Source of the DNA: Alphaproteobacteria bacterium
GTDB lineage: Bacteria; Pseudomonadota; Alphaproteobacteria; JACAEB01
Assembly: GCA_013389075.1 (NCBI GenBank)
Contig: JACAEB010000020.1
Span: 1-37,803, forward strand
Direction of reading: 5' to 3'
Length of the DNA stretch: 37,803 nt
Under the pieces are notes generated by a model that worked only from the letters and a program-made list of their open reading frames with translations, was not told the origin of the DNA and ran no database searches. This document shows, in pieces, positions 1-8,389 of the stretch; position 1 is the first letter of the stretch, and each line of letters begins with the position of its first letter. Position numbers and translations under genes: made by a program.

Positions 1-383
1 GGGCCGACCAGGGCCGCGAGCACGGCGACGAGCGCGCCCACCGCCAGAATCCCGTCGAGCGCTCCCGGACGCATGCGCACGGGCGCGCCGCCCCTTGCCT
101 CCGCCCTCAGGTCGTAATCGAGGAGGCCCAGCGCGGCGCCCGCCTCCGCAAGACCCTCCGGTGGCCGCGCCGGATCGGGAACGAGGATCACGGCGGTCGT
201 CGCATCGCCCCGCGGGGGCCTGCCGTCGGCATCGGTCAGAAGGCCGCGCCGCTGGTCCCAGCGCAAGACCGCGGACGGGCGCGCCGGCTCCCGCAGGAAG
301 ACGGCCGCGAGCTCGCCCGTCCACCAGCGCCACAGCCCGGCCGGGCCGCTTCCTGTCCCGCTCTGCCCCTGCTCGTCCGCCAC
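1..383 (-). CDS. partial protein of a secretion/pilus-type locus, possibly PilN/GspL-like; runs off the left edge
   Basis: Hand translation from a GTG at 383: MADEQGQSGTGSGPAGLWRWWTGELAAVFLREPARPSAVLRWDQRRGLL...VRMRPGALDGILAVGALVAVLAALVG. Open to the window edge with a C-proximal hydrophobic segment, directly downstream of a prepilin peptidase. Not in the ORF track. Family assignment is tentative. Confidence 0.45.
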   Translation of the reverse strand, partial: MADEQGQSGTGSGPAGLWRWWTGELAAVFLREPARPSAVLRWDQRRGLLTDADGRPPRGDATTAVILVPDPARPPEGLAEAGAALGLLDYDLRAEARGGAPVRMRPGALDGILAVGALVAVLAALVG

Positions 384-418
384 CGCGCTCGCGCTCTCCC
401 TTGGGCCATCCGGCCGGA

Positions 419-1021
419 CTATAGCATCGGGCCGTAGAGCCAGTGGAGCCAGAAGGCGAGGCAGAGAAAGACCCCGAAGGGCAGCGGCGTGTCGGCGGCG
501 GGGCGGCGCCCCCCGAGCGCAAGCACCCCAAGGGCGGCAAGACCCGCGAGCGCCGCAAGGAGAACGAGTTCGGGCAGCGCCGCCGGACCGAGCCAGGCCC
601 CGGCCGCCGCGAGGAGCTTGGCGTCCCCGAGCCCGAGACCTGCGCGCCCGCGCAGGGCACGGTAGAGCCGGTCGATGGCCCAGAGCGCGAGAAATCCGCC
701 CAGCGCCGCGCCGGCATGGGAGAGCGCCATCTCCCGGCCCCCGCCCAGGGCGAGCAGGAGACCCGCCCCCGTCAGCGGCAGGGTGAGGAGATCGGGGAGC
801 CAGAAATGGCGCAGGTCGAGGAGGCCGAGGGCGAGCAGCATCGCCCCGAGGCCGAGCGTGAGGACAAGCTGCTCCGCCGGAACGACGAGCACCGACCAGA
901 GGCCCATGAAGGCGAGCCCGGCAAGACCGGCGCGCCAGAGCGGCGGATCATCCGCAAAAGCCTCGACAAGGGCCCGGATGCGCCCGGGCTCGGGGCCCGC
1001 CTCGGGGGCCGCCGGGCTCAA
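419..1021 (-). CDS. prepilin peptidase, A24 family (short form, C-terminal peptidase domain only)
   Basis: Multi-TM protein with GLLDLRHFWLPDLLTLPL and GLGDAKLLAAAGAWLG (the two Asp motifs of A24 peptidases). A candidate TTG start overlaps the stop of the upstream dehydrogenase. Confidence 0.75.
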   Translation of the reverse strand: MSPAAPEAGPEPGRIRALVEAFADDPPLWRAGLAGLAFMGLWSVLVVPAEQLVLTLGLGAMLLALGLLDLRHFWLPDLLTLPLTGAGLLLALGGGREMALSHAGAALGGFLALWAIDRLYRALRGRAGLGLGDAKLLAAAGAWLGPAALPELVLLAALAGLAALGVLALGGRRPAADTPLPFGVFLCLAFWLHWLYGPML

Positions 1022-1971
1022 TAGCCCCGCATCCGGTCGACCGCCGTCCGCACGGTCTGGCCTGCCTCGAGGCGGCGGACGTTCTCGGCAAAGACGGCGA
1101 CGGAGGCATCGAGATGGCCGGGAAAGCCCCCCGCCACATGCGGCGTCAGCACGAGATTGGGAGTCTCCCAGAGCGGGCTGTCGGGGGGCAGCGGCTCGCG
1201 CTCGGCGACATCGAGCGCCGCGCAGGCGAGGCGCCGCTCGACCAGCGCCGCGGCGAGGGCCGCCTCGTCCACCACCCCGCCCCGGCCCAGATTGATGAAG
1301 GACGCCGTCTTCTTCATGGCGCCGAGGATGTCCGAGCCGATGAGCCCGCGCGTCGCCTCGGTCAGCGGCAGGAGGCAGACGAGCACGTCGGCCTCGGCCG
1401 CGACACGCGCCGTGTCGCCCGCGCCGTGGACCGCCTCCACATGGGCCACGGGCCGCGGTGTGCTCCGCGTGCCGATGACGCGCATGCCGAGTGCGGCCGC
1501 CTTGCGCGCCAGCGCCTCCCCGATGCGGCCGAGCCCCAGAATGCCGAGCGTGGTCTGCCGCGCGTCCCCCGGCAGGAAGGGGCGCCAGAGCCGGTCCCGC
1601 TGGGCCGTGGCGGCCCAGGGCAGGCGCTTGATCATCATCAGCACGAGGGCGAGCGCGAAATCGCTCATCGGCTCGACCGAGATCCCGGCCGAGTTCGCGA
1701 ACACGGCTTCCGGCCTCAACCCGTCGAGCGGATAGAGGTGGTCGACCCCGGCCCCCGGCGCCTGGAGGAGACGAAGCCTGCGCGCCCGGCCCCATTGCCC
1801 GGAGGGCGGCTTGAGCGCGAGGAGATAGCTCACCTCCGGCAGGCCGTCGGTGAAGGGCCCGGGCGCGTCCCAGAGGATGACGGGCCGGTCCGGAAAGGCC
1901 GCCTCGAGCGCCGCCTTCATGTGCGCGGCATAGGCGGAATAGACGTGAACCGGAGGCGGCGTCGGCGGCAC
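1018..1971 (-). CDS. D-2-hydroxyacid dehydrogenase, glyoxylate/hydroxypyruvate reductase A-like
   Basis: 317 aa; GILGLGRIGEALARKAAALGMRVIGTRST Rossmann motif, FINLGRGGVVDEAAL, LDVAEREPLPPDSPLWETPNLVLTPHVAG. Confidence 0.88.
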   Translation of the reverse strand: MPPTPPPVHVYSAYAAHMKAALEAAFPDRPVILWDAPGPFTDGLPEVSYLLALKPPSGQWGRARRLRLLQAPGAGVDHLYPLDGLRPEAVFANSAGISVEPMSDFALALVLMMIKRLPWAATAQRDRLWRPFLPGDARQTTLGILGLGRIGEALARKAAALGMRVIGTRSTPRPVAHVEAVHGAGDTARVAAEADVLVCLLPLTEATRGLIGSDILGAMKKTASFINLGRGGVVDEAALAAALVERRLACAALDVAEREPLPPDSPLWETPNLVLTPHVAGGFPGHLDASVAVFAENVRRLEAGQTVRTAVDRMRGY

Positions 1972-2007
1972 CGGACATACTCCTGTCAGTTCGGGCAGAA
2001 CCTTGGC

Positions 2008-2487
2008 CTATTCGGCCGCACAGGGATCCGGAGCGCAAGGCCCCCGCCGCGCGCAGGCGCCAGCGTCCGGGGCAGCCACCGGGGCGGGGGCGGGATCGGC
2101 CCATTCGAAGGCGCGCGCCATCCACTGGGCCCGGTCGGGTCCCACGAGCGCCCCGACCGATTCGGCGAGCTGCTCCTCGAATCGGGACATGAGCTGACAC
2201 CCGGCTTCCGTTAGGCTCAGACGGGAGGAGCGCCCGTCGGTCGGGTCGGCATCCCGCCGAATGAGGCCGCGATCCTCGAGCTGCTGGATCTGCGGCGTGA
2301 TGGACGGCTTTTTCACCATGGTCCGGGCGGCCAGCTCGACGGCGCGGCGCGGCCCTTCCCGCATGAGCAGGAGGAGACGATACTGTGCGAGTGTCAGTTC
2401 GCTGTCCCGGGCGAGGGCTTCGACGTCCCGAAAGAGCACCACGAGGCTACGAACCGTTCGGACCATACTCCGATCGGGCAAGGTCAC
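2008..2487 (-). CDS. MarR family transcriptional regulator
   Basis: 159 aa; wHTH signature LTLAQYRLLLLMREGPRRAVELAARTMVKKPSITPQIQQLEDRGLIRRDADPTDGRSSRLSLTEAG. Confidence 0.85.
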   Translation of the reverse strand: MTLPDRSMVRTVRSLVVLFRDVEALARDSELTLAQYRLLLLMREGPRRAVELAARTMVKKPSITPQIQQLEDRGLIRRDADPTDGRSSRLSLTEAGCQLMSRFEEQLAESVGALVGPDRAQWMARAFEWADPAPAPVAAPDAGACARRGPCAPDPCAAE

Positions 2488-2508
2488 ACCTCTCAGGCTG
2501 GATTGATT

Positions 2509-2519
2509 TTGTTCAACAA
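2509..2519. promoter_or_regulatory. candidate MarR operator palindrome TTGTTCAACAA
   Basis: Perfect inverted repeat TTGTT-C-AACAA in the divergent gap between the MarR gene and the beta-propeller protein. Confidence 0.35.
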
Positions 2520-2566
2520 GAAGGGAATGCTTCCCGGATGAGAAGCGCCATAGACGAGTCCTTATC

Positions 2567-3676
2567 GTGAAGAGCTGTCGTTACGTCAAGCCACCCGTTA
2601 AGCACAGTGTTCGAACCACGCTGGCCAGGGGGATCGATTTGCTCGGTCTATCCGCCGCCCTGCTGGCGTTTTGGGCAGCCTTCGGGAGCGCCGTGGCAGA
2701 GGATGCCGATTGCATGAAAATCACGCGGCTGGGGGACGGCCCGATCATCCGGCCGGAGATGGACGCCCGCATGGGCCCCAACATTCAGGGGCCCTCGCTC
2801 ATCCGCGTCCCCGACTGGGTTCCCGATCCTCTGGGCCGCTACTATCTCTATTTCGCCGACCACAAGGGGACCTATATCCGCCTCGCCTATGCCGATGCCG
2901 TGGCGGGGCCCTGGACGGTGCATCCCCCGGGCAGCCTTCAACTCGCCCAGTCGGGCTTTCCGACCGAGGCGCCGGCGCTGCCCGAGGGCAAGCCCCTGCC
3001 CGACCGCGCGCCCCGCGCGCCCGGCGTCCCGAGCCCCTATGACGATCAGGTGATCCCGCACATCGCCTCGCCCGACGCCCATGTGGACGAGGATGGCCGG
3101 CGCATCCTGCTCTACTATCACGGGCTCGAGGCGTTCGGCCTTCAGGTCACGCGCGTCGCGGTCTCGACCGACGGGCTCGCCTTCACCGCCCAGCCGCAGA
3201 TTCTCGGCCATCCCTATTTCCGGGTCGTCCGGCACGAGGGGGTCAGCTATGCCCTCGCCATGCCCGGCATCCTCTACCGGTCCGAGGACGGGCTCACGGG
3301 CTGGAGCGCGGGACCCGTCCTCTTTCCCGCGACCATGCGCCATTCGGCGCTCCTCAAGCGGGGCGACACGCTCCACGTGTTCTGGACCGAGGCGGGCGAC
3401 GCGCCCGAGCGGATCTGGGTGTCGCGGATCGCGATGGTGGGACCGTGGACCGAATGGCGCGCCTCGGAGCGCGTCGAACTGATGCGGCCGGAGCTCCCCT
3501 ACGAGGGCGCGCTCGAACCCGTCGCCCCCTCCCATCGCAGCGCCGTCACCCACCCGGTGAACCAGCTCCGCGATCCGGCCATTTTCGAGGAGGACGGGCG
3601 CGTCTACCTCCTCTATGCGGTGGCCGGCGAGAGCGGCCTCGCCCTCGCCGAGATCGACATGTCGGCCTGCCGCTGA
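2567..3676 (+). CDS. exported beta-propeller glycosidase-like protein (GH43/GH117-like fold)
   Basis: 369 aa, GTG start, N-terminal signal peptide. Repeated blade-like segments such as GPSLIRVPDWVPDPLGRYYLYFADHKGTYIRLAYADAVAGPWTVH, and LRDPAIFEEDGRVYLLYAVAGESGLALAEI. Confidence 0.6.
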   Translation: MKSCRYVKPPVKHSVRTTLARGIDLLGLSAALLAFWAAFGSAVAEDADCMKITRLGDGPIIRPEMDARMGPNIQGPSLIRVPDWVPDPLGRYYLYFADHKGTYIRLAYADAVAGPWTVHPPGSLQLAQSGFPTEAPALPEGKPLPDRAPRAPGVPSPYDDQVIPHIASPDAHVDEDGRRILLYYHGLEAFGLQVTRVAVSTDGLAFTAQPQILGHPYFRVVRHEGVSYALAMPGILYRSEDGLTGWSAGPVLFPATMRHSALLKRGDTLHVFWTEAGDAPERIWVSRIAMVGPWTEWRASERVELMRPELPYEGALEPVAPSHRSAVTHPVNQLRDPAIFEEDGRVYLLYAVAGESGLALAEIDMSACR

Positions 3677-3705
3677 AAAAAAGCCCGCCGGCAGGGCCGG
3701 CGGGC
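3676..3705 (-). terminator. rho-independent terminator (minus orientation; A-run precedes the hairpin on the plus strand)
   Basis: 10-bp perfect stem GCCCGCCGGC (3683-3692) / GCCGGCGGGC (3696-3705) with a 3-nt loop and seven U on the minus strand (A7 at 3676-3682). Confidence 0.7.
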
Positions 3706-3850
3706 CAGGCAATACGCCGCCCGCAAGAGAACGGGCAGCGCGGGAGGACTCGAGGCGTGGCGGCGAGCGCACGCCACGCGAATCTGAAAGGCACCGGAGC
3801 CTTGATGCCGAAAGGCCAACCCGATCTGCCACCGGGCTTTGAGCAACGTA
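3676..3850 (-). ncRNA. candidate structured small RNA ending at the intrinsic terminator
   Basis: Region with no convincing CDS and successive inverted repeats: 3790-3795/3804-3809, 3755-3760/3774-3779, 3719-3723/3732-3736, then the terminator hairpin. A C-rich CCTCCC (minus strand, 3742-3747) sits between two stems. Confidence 0.35.
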
Positions 3851-4026
3851 TTAATTCAAGTGTATAGCAGGGCGCTCGACGGAAATCCACAGCCCTCGAT
3901 GCGACAATCGCGCGCTTGGGCGCACGCACCTTCGCTCCTAAGGTCGACCTGTCGAAGAGCCCTGGCCCGGCCCTGCCGAGAAGACGACAGGCGCGACACG
4001 TCCAGTGCAGCGAGGGAGGTTGCGCG

Positions 4027-5526
4027 ATGGGAGGCAGCATGCCGGCAAAGACCCGTGCCGCGGCCGAGCCGGCCGAACATTTCGACGTGCTCATCGCCGG
4101 CGCCGGCATTTCGGGCATCGGCCTTGCCTACCACCTCACCCGTCAGTGTCCTGATCGCACCTTTCTCGTTCTCGAGGCACATGAGAGCTATGGCGGGACA
4201 TGGCTCATCCATCGCTATCCCGGCATCCGCTCGGACAGCGATCTGCACACCTTCGGCTACCGCTTCAAGCCCTGGTCGGGCCCGCCCATCGCCACAGCCG
4301 CCGAGATTCTCGCCTATATGGGCGAGGTGATCGAGGAGAACGCTCTCGGCGATCACATCCGCTACCGGCACCGGATCGTGCATGCCGACTGGAGCTCCCG
4401 CGAGGCCCGCTGGACGGTGATCGCCGAGCGGCCCGACGGCTCGCGCAGCACCTTCACCGCCGGGTTCTTCATCGGCGCCCTCGGCTATTACGAGCAGGAC
4501 AAAGGGTATACGCCCGAGTGGCCCGGCATGGCGTCATTCCGTGGGCGGATCGTCCATCCGCAGACCTGGCCCGAGGATCTCGACTTCGCAGGCAAGCGCG
4601 TCATCGTCATCGGATCGGGCGCGACCGCGGCCACGCTCGTGCCCGCCATCGCCGGGCAAACGGCCCACGTCACGCTCGTCCAGCGCTCGCCCACCTACTT
4701 CAAGACCGGACGCAACGAGATCGAGCTCGCGACGCTTCTGCGCGAACGTTCGATTCCGGAGGCCTGGATCCACGAGATCGTCCGGCGCGGCATCCTGCAC
4801 GAGCAGGCGAAGTTCGTCGCCCGCGCGAAGGCCGAGCCCGAGACGGTCAGGGACGAACTTCTCGCCGATGTGCGCGCGAACCTGCCCGAGGATTATGACG
4901 TCGGCAGACATTTCACGCCGCGCTACAGGCCCTGGCAGCAGCGGATCGCGTTCGTACCCGACGCGGACCTCTTCAAGGGCATTGCCGCCGGCAAGGCGAG
5001 CGTCGTGACGGACACGATCGAACGCTTCACCGAACGGGGCCTGATCCTGTCATCGGGAACCGAGATCGAGGCGGACATCATCGTCACGGCGACGGGATTC
5101 AATCTCTCCGTGCTCGGCGACATCCCCTTCACCGTGGATGGCGACCCGGTCGATCTCTCGCAAACGCTGACCTATCGCGGCTTCATGTTCACCGGTCTTC
5201 CCAACCTCGTGTGGATCTTCGGCTATTTCCGTGCCAGCTGGACCTTGCGCGTCGATCTTCTCGGCGATCTCATCTGCCGTCTGCTCAATCACATGAAGGC
5301 GAAAGGCGCGCGCGCGGTGGAGGTGGCCCCGCCCGAGGGTCTTGCCCTGAAGCGGCTGCCCTGGGCGGACACGGAGGATTTCAATCCCAACTATCTCCTG
5401 CGCCGCCTCGACCGCATGCCCCGCCGCGGTGATCACCCCGACTGGCAGCACACGCAGGACTACTGGCGCGAGAAGGATGAATTGCCCGCCATCGATCTCG
5501 ACGGTCCGGCTTTCGTCTATCGCTGA
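4027..5526 (+). CDS. FAD-dependent monooxygenase, Baeyer-Villiger type
   Basis: GAGISGIG FAD site, GGTWLIHRYPGIRSDSD, FRGRIVHPQTWP matching the BVMO fingerprint FxGxxxHxxxWP, and GSGATAATLVPAIA (NADPH Rossmann). SD-like GAGGGAGG is upstream of ATG 4027. Confidence 0.88.
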   Translation: MGGSMPAKTRAAAEPAEHFDVLIAGAGISGIGLAYHLTRQCPDRTFLVLEAHESYGGTWLIHRYPGIRSDSDLHTFGYRFKPWSGPPIATAAEILAYMGEVIEENALGDHIRYRHRIVHADWSSREARWTVIAERPDGSRSTFTAGFFIGALGYYEQDKGYTPEWPGMASFRGRIVHPQTWPEDLDFAGKRVIVIGSGATAATLVPAIAGQTAHVTLVQRSPTYFKTGRNEIELATLLRERSIPEAWIHEIVRRGILHEQAKFVARAKAEPETVRDELLADVRANLPEDYDVGRHFTPRYRPWQQRIAFVPDADLFKGIAAGKASVVTDTIERFTERGLILSSGTEIEADIIVTATGFNLSVLGDIPFTVDGDPVDLSQTLTYRGFMFTGLPNLVWIFGYFRASWTLRVDLLGDLICRLLNHMKAKGARAVEVAPPEGLALKRLPWADTEDFNPNYLLRRLDRMPRRGDHPDWQHTQDYWREKDELPAIDLDGPAFVYR

Positions 5527-8129
5527 TCCGCCGAGCTGCCGGGGCGCCGGTCGATCCAGATGGGGCTCGACCAGGCAAGGCCGCCATCCGCCTGCTTTAT
5601 CCGCACATAATAGGTGTCGCCGGGCCGCGTCCGGGACGCATCCTCGAAGCGGAAGGCGCGATCCCAGCTGTCGGGCGTGGTGTACCAGCCGACCCGGATG
5701 AGGTCGGTGTTCGCCCCAGCCGGCACTTCGATCTGCACCGGCCCGTCGTCGAGCGCCGACAGGGCGATCTCCCTGACGATCGGCTGGGGCTCACCGCGCG
5801 GCCTGAGATCGAGCTGAAGGCGCGCGTCCGGACCTGCATCCTTCAGACGCGCGAGCGCGAAGTTCCATGTGCCGCGTGTGCGGATGGCGAGTTCGCCCGT
5901 ATTGCGGTCGGTCTGGCTCACGCCCGCTTCCGGCGTATGCGGATCCTCCGGATGCGGTGCATGGAAGTCCTCGAGCGTGACGCCCTCGAAACGCGCGCTT
6001 CCGCGCCAGATGCGCCAGGCGCGGGACGGCACATGGCGCTCCTGCGGATCGGCCTCGGAGAAGAAGGCGATCTGCAGCAGCTTCTCCTCGCCTGCGCGGG
6101 GCCCTGTGTAGGAGATCGTTTCGATCTCCTGCCCATTCTTCACGATACTGATGGACTCGATGGGAGCCGACCCGACGACCTCGCCTTCGACCAGCACCGG
6201 GGAGCCGGCCGGCGCGATGCCGCCCATGCCGGTCCCGTTGACGGACACGTCGAGAATGATCCGTGCCCCGTTGGTGGCGTAGGCCGCCCTCTCCCGCATG
6301 GCATCGAAGATCATGTCCCGGTCATGTTCGGGCGCAAGGACCGCCGCAAGTCCGCCCCGGCTCGGAAGGACAGGCCTGTCCTTGCGCTCGACCCGGATTC
6401 CGGGATGGCCGATATGGTTGTCGCTGGCTCCGATGAACCCGACAGGATGGCCTTCCTGCAGATAGCGGCGCCCCAGCCATTCGAAGGTCCCGTGCTCGGA
6501 CACGATCTCGATCAGACGCTCGACGTCGGGATCGGACACCATCCAGTCCCCGGGATTGTGTGCATGCGGAATGACGATGACGTCCTCGGGGTCGTTTTCC
6601 GCCTTCAGTCGCTCGAAGAGCTCGGGAAGCCGCGGTGCCCGCTGCCGTTCGACGCGCCTGCGCCCGTCATTGGTCCGGAACGCCACATTGTGGTGGCCGC
6701 CAAGATCGGGGGGCGCGGTGTATTCATAGCCGAGATAGACGGCAAATCCGGGGCCGTCCCAGCGTTGCGCCGCATCGACCAGCACATCCCATTCCTGATC
6801 GTCCATCCAGAGGTCGTGTTCGCTGAGAACGGCGAAATCGAGCCGCGCATCGTCACGGGCGAAGCTGTAATAGCCATCGACCGTCCCGTTGCCCTCGGCA
6901 AAGCCCGTATGTCCGTGGGTTTCACCCCAGAAGACCCGCGCGCGCGGAGCCTGCGCCACGAGAATGGGCGTGACCCATCCCTCGATCGCTCCGTCCACGG
7001 AGCGGATGCGGATATGGTGCGGACCCGGCTCGGTCAGCCCGATCTCGATGCGATCGAGGGTCGGCGCGCCGGCCTTCGTCGTCGCGATCGTGGCACCGCC
7101 GCTTTCCAGCACATAGGCCGGAGCGGAGCCGCTCGCCCGGTTGCGGAAGACGTCCTCGGTGCGGATGGTCAGCTCGAAGCGCTCCCCAGGTCGGACGATC
7201 GCCGGCGCGAATCCCGCGACACGCGAGGGGCTCGCCCCTCCGATCTCGAAGGGAACCTCCTTGAGCGGAAAGATCGGCCCTGCCTCCTCGAGGCGCACCC
7301 AGACCCGCAGGCGAAGGCCGTCGGTCGAGAAGCTGGGCACCCTGTAGCCCGGCGACCCCTGGCTCGTGTCTCCGAGCGTCAGCGTGACCCTGTCGCCCGG
7401 TCCGAGCTGGCCCGACCTCACCCTGAAGAAGGGTTGCGGCACGTCGACACCCCCGAGCATGCCCGAGAACGTGCCGGAGAACGGATGGGTCGTCACTTCG
7501 AACTCGACATCCGGATTGGAGCTCGACACGCTCAGATAGTTCGGTGCCGCGGGATCCGTCGTCTGATAATCCGTCCGCGCGGCAAAGACGCGCGGGGTGA
7601 ACATGAGCCCGCCGCCTGGCCGGATCGGGCTCGCCCCGACCGTGTAGGTCTGCGCCAGCGTTGCGTAGCCATCCGCCGCGAAGGGTCCAGTATCGTCGGA
7701 GGAGAGAGCACCGATGGCGTCGGGATTGGCTTCGCGGAAGGTCATCTCCCGAACGAGGTCGTCGATGCCGGCATAGGCGGCGGTGCCCGCGGGGGACCTG
7801 CCGCGCGCACCCTGATCGATGATCGAGGAGACGACGCTTGGCAGGTCGGGGTGAATCTCCCACCCCTGTTGCGCGAAGCGATTGGCCCAGGCGTAGAGGG
7901 TTTGCGCCCGCTCGACGAGCGTATTTGCGCTGGTGGGCGCACGGTCGAGCGCCGCCTTCAGGCTCTCGACCTCCTGCCGCAGATCGGCGGAGAGATAATC
8001 GTCCGCCCGCTCACCCGCGGAGGGTCCGGGCCCGGACCAGACGGCAAGGCCAAGCGCGGCCAGAAGGCCCAAGGCGGCGATCAGCCCCATCCCGCGCCCC
8101 TGCGACCAACGCCCTGTCAGCATGCGCAT
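5517..8129 (-). CDS. DUF3604 domain protein (PHP-like putative metallo-hydrolase), exported or membrane-anchored
   Basis: 870 aa; N-terminal hydrophobic segment; FWGETHGHTGFAEGNGTVDGYYSFARD, FAVLSEHDLWMDD, VIPHAHNPGDWM, FIGASDNHIGHPG metal-ligand-like His/Asp motifs. Confidence 0.8.
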   Translation of the reverse strand: MRMLTGRWSQGRGMGLIAALGLLAALGLAVWSGPGPSAGERADDYLSADLRQEVESLKAALDRAPTSANTLVERAQTLYAWANRFAQQGWEIHPDLPSVVSSIIDQGARGRSPAGTAAYAGIDDLVREMTFREANPDAIGALSSDDTGPFAADGYATLAQTYTVGASPIRPGGGLMFTPRVFAARTDYQTTDPAAPNYLSVSSSNPDVEFEVTTHPFSGTFSGMLGGVDVPQPFFRVRSGQLGPGDRVTLTLGDTSQGSPGYRVPSFSTDGLRLRVWVRLEEAGPIFPLKEVPFEIGGASPSRVAGFAPAIVRPGERFELTIRTEDVFRNRASGSAPAYVLESGGATIATTKAGAPTLDRIEIGLTEPGPHHIRIRSVDGAIEGWVTPILVAQAPRARVFWGETHGHTGFAEGNGTVDGYYSFARDDARLDFAVLSEHDLWMDDQEWDVLVDAAQRWDGPGFAVYLGYEYTAPPDLGGHHNVAFRTNDGRRRVERQRAPRLPELFERLKAENDPEDVIVIPHAHNPGDWMVSDPDVERLIEIVSEHGTFEWLGRRYLQEGHPVGFIGASDNHIGHPGIRVERKDRPVLPSRGGLAAVLAPEHDRDMIFDAMRERAAYATNGARIILDVSVNGTGMGGIAPAGSPVLVEGEVVGSAPIESISIVKNGQEIETISYTGPRAGEEKLLQIAFFSEADPQERHVPSRAWRIWRGSARFEGVTLEDFHAPHPEDPHTPEAGVSQTDRNTGELAIRTRGTWNFALARLKDAGPDARLQLDLRPRGEPQPIVREIALSALDDGPVQIEVPAGANTDLIRVGWYTTPDSWDRAFRFEDASRTRPGDTYYVRIKQADGGLAWSSPIWIDRRPGSSADQR

Positions 8130-8180
8130 TTCCCCCACTCCCTGAGCTTTGCCTCGCTGCACGCCCGAGGCGGGGCCGGG

Positions 8181-8201
8181 CCAGAATGTCACAACTTCTG
8201 G
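8181..8201. promoter_or_regulatory. inverted repeat CCAGAA-N9-TTCTGG upstream of the DUF3604 gene
   Basis: 6-bp perfect arms in the divergent intergenic region. Confidence 0.25.
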
Positions 8202-8389
8202 TCAATGGTGGTGTAACGGAAGGCATGGCCCGGACCCTGCGGCAGCCGGATGGGGCTACTCCAGGCGCCGATACCCGCCGGGTTGCACAACGGGGAGCCG
8301 GAGACCTAGAGTCGCCCGGAGAAGAGCGCGGCCGGCAGGATCTGACGGTTCGGACCGCGCCATGAAGGCTGGATCAGGGAGGATCTGTC

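Noticed and set aside
419-2200. 593-aa minus-strand ORF as one protein
   Set aside because: Only the C-terminal ~200 codons look like a protein (prepilin peptidase); the upstream part overlaps the hydroxyacid dehydrogenase in another frame.
2648-3832. 394-aa minus-strand ORF and the nested 3613-3846 ORF
   Set aside because: Shadow of the beta-propeller gene, continuing through the terminator hairpin; the region fits a structured RNA better than a protein.
5937-8216. 759-aa plus-strand ORF opposite the DUF3604 gene
   Set aside because: GC-rich shadow frame; low-complexity Arg/Gly/Asp composition, while the opposite strand has clear family motifs.
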